Source of the DNA: Eustoma russellianum
Taxonomy: Eukaryota > Streptophyta > Magnoliopsida > Gentianales > Gentianaceae
Length of the DNA stretch: 64,000 nucleotides
Assembly (NCBI GenBank): GCA_036186865.1
Contig: AP025062.1
Location: 14,453,119-14,517,118, forward strand
Reading direction: 5' to 3'
Shown here: positions 36,201 to 45,500 of the stretch, one piece after another
Layout of the letters: every line of letters starts with the position of its first letter
Position numbering within the stretch: the stretch's first letter is position 1
Notes under the pieces: model-generated
The model's input: the letters and a program-made list of their open reading frames with translations, nothing else
The model's database searches: none
Told to the model about the DNA's origin: nothing
Made by a program: the position numbers and the translations under genes

Positions 36201-37103
36201 TATGTCCTACTATTTGCCCATTTTGCCGAGGTGATTCTGCCAATCTACGACATCTGTTCCTTCTGTGTCCTTATGTCAAACCTGCATGGTTGAAATTATC
36301 ATGGATATTAGATGGGCCACTGAACCAAGACATTTTCGTCCTTATTTACTGCAATGGTGGCTGTCATCATCCGGTAGAACTCTCAAAGGCAACTTCCGTG
36401 TTGTTGGCACTATAATGCTATGTTGGTCTATGTGGTGGGTATATATGAATCACACATATGGAGATGCTGATCTGCCAGTTACAAATATTTATCATCTTAC
36501 TCGTCAATCATGCTATGACTGGGCTTCCTCCCTCACTGTACGTCCTTGGCTCAACATGTGCCTTCTCTCATTGATGCATGTTTCTCCCCAAGACTACGTC
36601 CCAAAATCATCTTGCTGCTAAAATGGGAGCTTCCCCCATCGGGGAAATTAAAACTAAATGTTGATGCGTCGGCCTGCCAATCTTATGCTTCGGCTGGAGC
36701 AATATTGAGGGACTCGCATGGACGAATGATAGCTGCTCTTTCCTTCAGACTTCCTTATCTATCACCATTTCACGCGGAAATACAAGCTATTCTTTACAGT
36801 CTTATGTTCTTTGGGCAACAACATCGTCAACTAATAATTGAGACAGACTGCAAGCAAATCACTCAGCAGTCCAACGCTCAGCTTGCAGCACTGCAAGAAT
36901 ACATGCAGTTACGACTATTTCTGAGACTCACGGACAGTACCCTCACTTTCATACCAAGGGAGATCAACATGGTCGCCCACTACTTGAGCCAATTTGCACG
37001 CATGCCACCAGCTACAAAGATTTTTACATCAGCAACTCAGCTGCCCCTCATGGCGCGTGGGTTTTATTATACCGACGGTGTTATACATGTTATGCGAACA
37101 TAA
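33253..37103 (+). pseudogene. LINE-4 ORF2: endonuclease, reverse transcriptase, RNase H
   Basis: The ATG at 33253 opens MNAITWNVVGIRTS. After a frameshift the endonuclease continues (33610-34095) with GGDFNSF and SDHAPLLL, then a TGA replaces an arginine codon in KKDL-SWN. RT pieces: SAAGPDGFNG and KLDMTKAFDRVSW (34464-35039), GVKQGDPLSPLLF (35074-35529). The catalytic box reads YADE at 35293-35304, so the second essential aspartate is glutamate. The thumb lies at 35445-35849 and the zinc finger near 36208-36270. The RNase H-like domain (36546-37103) has KLNVDAS, HAEIQA and IIETDCK with D-E-D intact. Confidence 0.87.
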
Positions 37104-37786
37104 ATTTCATTGTTGGGAAATCTGTTTTGTTGCCTGTATTCTTGTGATGCAGGCCACCCTGGTATGCCTTAACACTCATCTTTACTATCGCAAACTATTT
37201 ACGTCTTGAATTAGCGGCTTTCATACGTTTACTTTGTTGGCCGCAGTCCTTGGACTTCGGGCAACATCGGTATGCTACTGGCATTATTATCAAATTACTT
37301 GTCCTCACAAAATTTTATCTGTGGACTCTAATGCATATTGTGTTACTTTGTTGCGAGGATCACACTCATTACTGCTGCTGAACGGGGTTACGCGATCCAC
37401 AAACTTGCGGTCAATGATTAGTTTTGCTTCTGTTTACCCGAATCAATGCAGATTGTCTCAATGCTTCATCAACCGCATATACAACGATCATCTGGCTACA
37501 GATCCTATCACCAAAGACTTGATGTATTCCGCATTATATTATCTCGTGATTGTATTCATGCAGCATCACTCCAATGATATAAATATGTTCGCTTTTTTCC
37601 TTCGCCAAGGTTTTATCCACAAGGGTGGTTTTACTTGGCAAGGTTTTAATGCGGCATATCATATATGATTGGAGAATGCACATTCTCGCGGCTTTACACT
37701 TCTTTTTCTCGTATGATATACGTTGTTGTAATATGGTTACCTCCACCATAAGTGAGGGTTTTGAATATTAATAAAATCTCGCCCTT

Positions 37787-37789
<3 letters not shown>
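37104..37789 (+). other. LINE-4 3' UTR with hairpins
   Basis: Hairpin 37132-37154 has eight pairs (gcctgtat/atgcaggc), followed by ccctGGTATG. Hairpin 37236-37265 pairs gttggccgcagtcc with ggacttcgggcaac at 12 of 14 positions, followed by atCGGTATG. The terminal hairpin is 37604-37639 (GCCAAG/CTTGGC around CCAC/GTGG). CCTCCACCATAAGTGAGG and AATAAAAT follow, then the TA tail. Confidence 0.65.
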
Positions 37790-37847
<58 letters not shown>

Positions 37848-37958
37848 ATATATATATGTATATGTATATATATCTATATGTATATTCAAAAAAAATACAA
37901 TAAAATATCTATATGTATATAATATATTATATATATGCCGACAGATATATATATATAT
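37790..37958. repeat. (TA)n and TA-rich tract between LINE-4 and LINE-5
   Basis: 37790-37840 is a pure TA repeat. It then becomes interrupted (tatg, tctatatg) and ends with a second short pure tract at 37945-37958. A small non-TA island near 37886-37905 contains caataaaat, like a LINE tail, perhaps a trace of another lost insertion. Confidence 0.8.
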
Positions 37959-38108
37959 GATGGCTCTACGATCCGGCGAAAACGCTCTGCGGCGGCACCG
38001 ATTTGCCCGATAACTCCATTCATTGTCAGCGATCTGCATCTCCTTTCATCCGCAATTGCACTGCACTCCTAAAGCTGCATTCTTTTTCTTTTCACGGCAT
38101 CGACAAGC

Positions 38109-39446
38109 ATGACTGCTGCGCCTTCATTCGCCGCGGTGGTCGTAGGATCATCTACTACGCCGATTTCCATCTCCCCTAAGACTGCAACTCGTTATAAAGG
38201 TATTCCCCTGGTTTCATTTCTTGATTCGGAAATTGACGCACTGGCTGTCCCTTTTCGGTATTCCCTCGTTGGTACATTTTGGTATGGCTGCCCCCCCACT
38301 AAAGGTTATCCGCGATGTTTTTGAAAAGATTGGTTTCCACCAAGACCTTCGAATCACCCTCATTGATCAAATGCATATATTGATGAATTTTAGCAATGAA
38401 ACAGATTACTTGAGATGTTTTTATCGTCGTTCTTGGCATATTTCTGGTTGCCACATGAGGGTTACAAAATGGACAGTGGATTTTGATCCTTCCTCCGATG
38501 TCCCGATTGTGCCGGTTTGGATTGCGCTACCGGCATTACCGATTCATCTGCATAGGCAGGAAGCCTTGTTTGAAATAGTTCACTCTATCGGTTCACCACT
38601 CAAATTGGACGTAGCCACCTCTAAAGGCTTACGTCCCTCGGTAGCTAGGGTATGTGTTGAGCTGGATGTCTCACAGGAGTTGCCGCAAAAAATTTATCTG
38701 CAAGCTAAAGGTCGGTTAATTCTTCAGTCTATTAATTATGAAGATTTGCCGTTGTTCTGTACTGATTGTCGCAGACTGGGGCATAAACTTGCTGATTGCA
38801 CATCTAAGGGCGAGACTAGTATTCCGCCTCCACCTCCACCGCCCCCGAAGTCTCGTCCAACTAAACCCCGATGGACTCCGGTAAAACGTAAACAAACTGC
38901 CCCACCCTCAGGGAATGAGGCGAATAACAAGGTTCAAGACCCATTGGATAATTTAAATACAGTTAAAGATAATATGATTCCAAATGATCAACCTCCCATG
39001 CATGTGGCGGATCCATCGCAGCTCTCAAGCGATCAGGTGCAGCAGATTATATCACAGGGGAGCCGCTCCCGATACCTGAGCATCACCCTTCTGATGCTAC
39101 CCTACACGATGAGTTCTGTGATGCCACGGATTTTCCTGTTGATGCTATGCAACACGATATTGGACATGTATCAGACACTGATTTGCCTACTGACACATTT
39201 GTTGAGGACATATCGACGGTCTCGGTTGATGTGACACGTCGTATGCAGCACATGCAGCCCTCTCCGGATGATGAGTTACTACTATCGCGGCTGCAGGATA
39301 CGACGGTGGATGCAGCGTTTATTCCTGTGGTACCCCGCCACAAGCGAAGATCACGCAAGGATCTTCCCCCTCTGCCACCATCCACCGTCCTCACGCGTAG
39401 TGCTTCGCACATTATTCAGGGAAGTTCCTCTACCCTATCTCAATGA
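38109..39446 (+). pseudogene. LINE-5 ORF1 (RNA-binding protein)
   Basis: The ATG at 38109 opens MTAAPSFAAVVVGSS. A frameshift in a C run (38291-38298) separates the first 60 residues from the rest, which is open 38221-39234. The DUF4283-like domain shows RYKGIPLVSF, TKWTVDFDP and RPSVARVCVELDVS. The knuckle is CTDCRRLGHKLADC with all ligands, followed by a run of eight prolines and a basic segment. A second frameshift (about 39060-39150) precedes the tail with RHKRRSRKDLPPLPPST. It ends TLSQ, and the stop overlaps the ORF2 start as ATGA. Confidence 0.87.
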
Positions 39447-42400
39447 ATATTTTAATCTATAATATTCGAGGCATGCGTGCCTCTCTACCTAGGCTACGTT
39501 CATTGATTCACGAAAATAAATTGCATCTACTCGCATTGATTGAACCTAAACATACTCCATCACAAATAATGGGTTATGGTTTACGTCTTGGTTTCTCACA
39601 GACTTTTGTTTTGCAATCTGAGCAGATTTGGTTTTTCTGGCGGGTTAATGAATTTACTTTAATTTCCATGCAGGACCAGGGCCAGGTGGTCCATTTAACA
39701 TTAAAATCGCAATCGTTACAATCTACTTTTGTTCTTTCGTTGGTCTATGCGAAACATACATCCTCTCAGCGTCATCTACTTTGGCAATCTTTGTGTGATT
39801 TCCATGCCACGTTGCAATTGCCCTGGTTAGTTGGGGGTGACTTTAATACATTCCGCTCTCTGGAAGATCATCATGGTCGATCCACTCCAGCGTTGGCTTC
39901 ATTACAAGATTTCAATGAGTGTATCGAAAACTGTTCTCTTATGGATCCCCCGTATCATGGTACCCGTTTTACATGGGCAGATGGTAGAGGTCTTGGCCGT
40001 TTTCGGAGACGTTTAGATTGGATTTTTGTTAATGCTATGTTCCAGGATTATTTTGATATCATGCAGTTAACTCACTTGCCTCGGACTACATCAGATCACA
40101 CTCCACTCCCAGTGACATGCAAAAAGTCTTCTTCCCAGCCCCGTCGCTCCTTTCGTTTTTTGGATGCATGGCTGCATCATTCTGATTTTCAATCCTATGT
40201 ACATACCACATGGCAATCTTATCCAACTACGGGTGGCATGAACGGTTTTTATCAGAAATTATTTGCCCTAAAAAAGGATATTCAACGGTGGAACAAAGAT
40301 GTCTTTGGAAACATTTTTAATACTCTGAAGCATGCAGAAGAGTTGCTGAATACCGCTGAAAGCAGATGGGATGCCACACCAACGGAGTCCATGCGGGAAG
40401 CATATCATAAGGCTAAGGCGGAGTATTTGCTGGCCTCAAACTATGAAATGCAATTTTGGAAACAGAAGGCCAGGGTTAAATGGTTAAAGGAAGGAGATGC
40501 TAATACTAAATATTTTCACACTCTGGTTAAAGGAAGACGCGCACAGCTTAGTATACAGCAAATTCGCAATTCTGAAGGCATTCTCCTTACTACTCAGGAT
40601 GAGATCATGGCATCTGCGGTAGACTTCTATACCACTTTATTTGCGCGGCAGTCAACCCATGCACATTCGGCGATTTTATCACACATTCCATGTTTATTAT
40701 CCGATCAAGACAACATTATGCTCACGCAGCTTCCGTCTGAGACAGAGGTGAAGACAGCTGTGTGGAGCCTGGATCCTCATAGTGCTGCCGGACCAGATGG
40801 TTTTCATGGCACTTTTTATCGTTCTTGCTGGACTACTATACATTTAGATGTTCTGAAGGCAGTGCAGGAGTTTTTTCTTGGAGTTCTGCAGCCAGCAGTT
40901 ATGGCCGGTGCTTTGATTACATTGATTCCGAAGATCCAATCTCCGCAAACATTTAGTGACTTTCGGCCTATTTGTGTGACAAATTTTTTGAGTAAGGTTT
41001 GTACTCGTATCATTGCTACGCGTCTGGGTACGATCTTGCCGCGTCTAATATCTCCGGAACAGACAGGATTTTTACCAGGACATGATATCTCCACACAGAT
41101 ATTGTTAGCACGGGAAATGATACATATGATGGACAAAGGAGGATCTTAGCTTTGTTTGAAGCTCGATATGATGAAGGCATTTGATAGAGTAAGCTGGGAA
41201 TATCTAGAACTTTTATTGCGGAAATTCGGATTTTCAGATTTCTTTATTCGTGTGATTATTAATCACCTTAGTGCCACATGGTTATCGGTGTTAATTAATG
41301 GCCAGCCATCTTCTCAATTTCGACCATTTCGAGGTGTAAAGCAGGATGATCCATTATCCCCACTATTATTTATATTGTCCTCGGAAGGTTTCAGCAGGGG
41401 TTTGCGTTCTCTTTCGGTAGCTGGACACATTCAATCTTTTCGGCTGGGGCGTGTCCGATTACAATCACGCACTTGGCGTATGCAGATGACTTGCTTAAAT
41501 TTCTACGCGGCACACAGCGCAACTTGCGGCATTTTCGTACTTTCTTAACTCAGTACGAAACAGCGTCTGGACAAAAGGTAAATTATCATAAGAGTAATAT
41601 CATCCCTTCGGCAAATGTTACCTCGCAACAGCAACGAATATTTAAAGACATTCTTGGTATGCGCCTATCTTCTCTTCCCTTTCGATATCTGGGTTTCTAT
41701 CTACATAAAGGCATTAGTAGAGCAAGGTTCTGTACCTCTTTGCTGCAACATGTGGAGGCTCGTTTAAATGGATGGCATGCACGCCTTCTTACCCACGCTG
41801 GTCGCTTAGCTCTACTACATTCAGCGATTGCTGCAATACCGTTACATATTTTAGCAGCGGGCGGTTTACCTAAATCTATCATCCGTGTTCTTCATAGAAA
41901 AATGACTTCTTTCTTCTGGGGCAATCGTCATCATTGGGTGTCATGGAATAGAATCGCACGACCATTTGATGAGGGTGGTCTGGGTCTCCGTGATCTCAAT
42001 TCGCTACAAAAGGCATATCATTGTAAAATCTGGTGGTCCTATCATAAAAATGACACTCTGTGGAGCAATTATATGCATATGAAGTATGGCAGGCGAGGGG
42101 ATTTTACACTACGGCTTCCAGATTCGCCAATATGGAAGTTAATCTGTCGCATACATCCTACATGCATCTCTCACACGACAGGTTTCAGACATTTCCTTTC
42201 ATGGACCCCGTCATCTACTGGTGAGTTCACACTAAAATCGGCTTATAATGTTTGTCGGATCGCAGTTCCTACGCAACTCTCATCAACGTTTATTTGGTTC
42301 AAGCATCACTCTCCAGCTGCTAAACTGTTGTTATGGCGTATTTTCAATTCGGCATTACCATTTGAGGACTTCATTGGCCGTTATGCTGTAATGTGCCCTA

Positions 42401-43410
42401 CGCAGTGCCCTTTTTGTAGGCAGGCTTCTGCCACAGTTGCACACATATTTATGCACTGTGGTCGCATCTCTCCAATCTGGGCATTTTTTTCTTCTGAACT
42501 TCAGGGTTTGCTGCCGACAGTGTCCACCCTTCGGCAATATTTATTATCGTGGTGGTACCGATCTTCTGCATCTTCCCTCTCTGGAGTCTTAAAAATTATA
42601 GTCCCTGCACTCACGGTTTTGAACATTTGGAAGTTCTATGCGCAGCNNNNNNNNNNTATCGTGGTGGTACCGATCTTCTGCATCTTCCCTCTCTGGAGTC
42701 TTAAAAATTATAGTCCCTGCACTCACGGTTTTGAACATTTGGAAGTTCTATGCGCAGCTCACCTACGGGGATTCCACATCTTTCTCGACCGCCTTTCTTC
42801 GGAATGCTATACATTTTGACATAAATACGTGGATTTGCAAGATTCAGGGCACAAAACTGGCAGAGGATCTTCCCCTCTTTCTTGGATCCCGCGCCTTCGA
42901 TCCCCTCGCCTCAAGATTGTACGTTGGCAATGCCCTCTGTCAGGTAGATACAAATTAAATGTAGATGCCGCGGTAGGAGCTCGATTTGCCGCAGGGGGAG
43001 CAATCCTGCGCACGCATCACGGCGAATGTGTCCGTGCTGTCTCCTTCAGGCTGCCTCCAAGCACGCCTTTGATAGCGGAAATTTAGGCGACCTTATTTGG
43101 TCTTTTGTATTTTCTTCCAGTCTATCGATCAATTATGTTGGAATCTGACTGTGAAGACTTAGTGACGCGACTGCAAACCAGACAGCAAGTTTTTGGTAAT
43201 TATCATCTTTCCACCTTGAGCTCGCTTCTTCGGTCACAGGGGATAGAGATCAAGCATGTATATAGAGAAGCAAATAAGACAGCTCACTACTTAGCTTAGC
43301 ATGCCATGCTTTGCCTGGAGACAGGAGTTTTTGATAGACAGAATTTGCCTCCGATGGTTTGTGCCTCCTTACTTCTCGATCTCACATCATCAAATCTCCG
43401 CGTAGGCTGA
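39443..43410 (+). pseudogene. LINE-5 ORF2: endonuclease, reverse transcriptase, RNase H
   Basis: From the ATG at 39443 an open frame of 568 codons covers the endonuclease (NIRGMRAS, GGDFNTF, TSDHTPL) and the RT start (SAAGPDGFHG). A TAG ends it at 41147-41149 where LINE-6 has glutamine. The frame resumes directly with KLDMMKAFDRVSW; GVKQDDPLSP has Gly to Asp. A frameshift near 41470 precedes an intact YADD box, thumb and zinc finger (CPFCRQASATVAHIFMHC). The RNase H-like domain (about 42930-43300) has KLNVDAA and LESDCED, but its IAEI motif is followed by TAG. A third TAG follows HYLA. The reading frame's natural end is the TGA at 43408-43410. The assembly gap lies inside the linker. Confidence 0.88.
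42545..42758 (+). other. Assembly gap (10 N) with duplicated 102-bp flank
   Basis: 42647-42656 are N. The 102 bases before the gap (42545-42646) are repeated exactly after it (42657-42758). The protein motif before the gap (WWYRSSASSLSGVLKI) therefore appears twice. LINE-1 and LINE-6 have it once, so the copy is an unmerged contig overlap and not biology. Confidence 0.95.
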
Positions 43411-44404
43411 GCATCAAGTCTTCCTAATGGATTGACATGTCTTGTTTTGCCCTGCCCGTACCATTCCAGGTACGGGCGGGTATGGTATGTTTTTCTGCAC
43501 CATTCCTGTGCTGTCATTTTCCCTTCCCTGTCTACACTTATATTTTGTTCATTGTCTCCATAATTGTGCACTGGTGGTTCTATTCCATATCGCTGAGATG
43601 CTCCCGTTATGCTCATTTGGCGCATGCGTTCTAGCAGTTTTGGCTCTTTGACGACCATTCTGCCTGTCCTCCATTGAGTACAGACAGGCTCGGTATGCTT
43701 TGTAACCCCTTACAATATTGGATATTGTCACACAATATTCGTTATTATTTTAACTATTGTAATCTTTTGGCGTACATTTCTGCATCACGCAATATGGGAT
43801 TCATTTGGAGCTGGAGCATTCCACTACTGGCTGTTTCCCATGGAGTTTTATCTACTGTTGCACATTTACGGATGGTTTTGGCTATGCTTGTCATCACTGC
43901 CGGCCCACTAGTTGGTGCTGGCAGGCGGGGTATGATCTTCATCTGTATATTTTCCTTTGGTTCATTACGCTCTCTTCTGCTGCTTTGCTCAGTATTGATT
44001 TTTTTAACTGCATGGCGACGGCATTGCCTCGGCATGGATACTCAACTCGATTACATGCGTGCTGCACATGCCCTGGGTCATTTCGGAGCCACATTGCGCA
44101 AGATTTACTATGCTATGGAGACACTACTCGCTTGGACGGCAACACATCCCAAATCATTATATTCAGTGTTTTCCCATTTTAATATCAATGACAATCGCAT
44201 AAATATGTACGCTTTTTCCTTCGCCAAGGTTTTATCCACAAGGGTGGTTTTTCTTAGCAAGGTTTTATAATGCGGCATATCATATTCGATTGGAGATATC
44301 ACATTATTAGCGTTCTATTTCATTTATTCGCATACTCAGACTCATGTAATATGGTTTTCCTCCACCATAAGTGAGGCCTATCTATAATAAATTTCTGTTT
44401 TAGA
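43411..44404 (+). other. LINE-5 3' UTR with three hairpin modules
   Basis: Module 1: 43451-43480, twelve pairs (cctgcccgtacc with ggtacgggcggg), then tatGGTATG. Module 2: 43662-43689, gcctgtc with gacaggc, then tCGGTATG. Module 3: 43897-43924, ctgcc...cac with gtg...ggcag, then gcggGGTATG. The spacing is 211 and 235 bases. The terminal hairpin is 44223-44258, outer helix with one mismatch (GCCAAG/CTTAGC). CCTCCACCATAAGTGAGG and AATAAA follow. Frames across 43674-44270 have no domain and are taken as chance. Confidence 0.7.
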
Positions 44405-44476
44405 AAAAATAATATCTATATGTATATATATATATGTATATGTGTATATATATATATAATATATATATATATATTT
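44405..44476. repeat. TA-rich tract between LINE-5 and LINE-6
   Basis: An interrupted TA repeat (tatatg, tgtg and aat breaks) joins the 3' ends of two convergent LINEs. Confidence 0.8.
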
Positions 44477-45500
44477 TATAAAAAGGTATTTGATTGAATA
44501 GAACCCTCACTTATGGCGGAGGAAAACCTTATTACAGTGGCAAAAAGACCATAGTAGCAGTAGATGATTATCAACATCCATTAAATATATGATATGCCGC
44601 ATTAAAACCTTGTCAAGTAAAACCACCCTTGTGGATAAAACCTTGATGAAGGAAAAAGCGTACATATTTATATCAATGGAATGTTGATAGACGCTACAGT
44701 GCAATAAACTATATAGCATGCGAAATGTACATAGGTATAACAACTGTGAAATCCGACTGAACATGTGCTCTTGATGAATGGCTCGTTGTTGGCTAGAAAC
44801 CGTGGCAGTGGCCAAGGAAGGAGGTGCAATCCATAGCAAAGGCAAAAGTTGTGAGTGTGAAAGTTGCAGCAGACGTCTTTGAGGCTGAAAGCGCAGGGGG
44901 CAAAGGAGCAACCGTCTGGGATTTTGTAGTCCAAGAAAATGTAATTGTGTCGTTGTCTCCGTCCATGCATCATAAAAACATAAGAGCGTATTAAACACAT
45001 TAAATAGATGTGGCAGCAGGCACTCAGACAGATGAATAATTAACATACCAAGTCTGCCTGTACCCCGCAGAGTACAGGCAGAGAAAAGAAAAGTAAGCCA
45101 ATCCATGTGGAAGACAAAAGATGGAGCAGTATAATTGTTGTAAATATATGAGACCACCCCGATATGAAATAGGCATGTAACGATAGGAAGAACTAAGCCA
45201 AAATGAGAAATTGCAGAGATGTGAATCTCACCGAGTCTGCCTGTACCCATTAGAGCACAGGCAGAGATATTGTAAGCATGCCAATCCTAATGGAAGACGT
45301 TATAGCATTGTGTCGCCACCAAGGATATGAAAACAGTATGCGATGTTTGCCATGCACCATTAAAATTAACCATCATATCAGAATTAGTCAGAAGACATAC
45401 CGTGCAAGAACATAGGAGGGAAAACATACCGAGGCTGCCTGTATTTAAAAAAATACAGGCAGAAAATAATGTTATGTGCCAATCCATATGGAAGTCCAAA
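44477..45500 (-). other. LINE-6 3' UTR with three hairpin modules
   Basis: Modules at 45435-45462, 45237-45264 and 45054-45081 each have a stem made of CTGCCTGTAY and its complement. In sense they are preceded by CTTCCAyATGGATTGGC-like boxes and followed by a CTCGGTATG-like box. Spacing is 198 and 183 bases. The terminal hairpin is 44613-44646, where the outer helix is TCAAG/CTTGA; both partners differ from the CCAAG/CTTGG of other copies. The end of an ORF2 frame (to 45384) overlaps the first module, so ORF2 may have lost its stop. Confidence 0.7.

Larger units (their letters stand above)
31743..37789 (+). mobile_element. LINE-4, full-length L1-type LINE
   Basis: The 6.05-kb unit has a leader of only about 15 bases, ORF1 (31758-33256), ORF2 (33253-37103) and a 3' UTR of about 690 bases, ending in a long (TA)n tract. 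It is most like LINE-2. Both flanks are TA tracts, so any target duplication would be hidden in the repeat. Confidence 0.88.
37959..44404 (+). mobile_element. LINE-5, full-length L1-type LINE
   Basis: The unit has a 150-base leader, ORF1, ORF2 and a 3' UTR of about 1 kb with three hairpin modules. It stands tail to tail with LINE-6, its closest relative. The span is inflated by 112 bases by the gap and duplicated contig end at 42545-42758. Its lesions are few: a C-run frameshift and one or two more in ORF1, and three TAG stops and two or three frameshifts in ORF2. Confidence 0.88.

Noticed and set aside
42657..42758. A tandem duplication of the LINE linker domain
   Set aside because: It is exact, flanks an N run and is missing in other copies, so it is an assembly artefact.
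43674..44270. A 198-codon hydrophobic frame after LINE-5 ORF2
   Set aside because: It runs through the hairpin modules and the terminal hairpin. The equivalent region in the other LINEs has no such frame, so it is a chance frame in the 3' UTR.
44507..45250. A 247-codon minus frame in the LINE-6 3' UTR
   Set aside because: It covers two hairpin modules and the terminal hairpin. It does not match the LINE-5 frame at the same place, so it is not conserved as protein.
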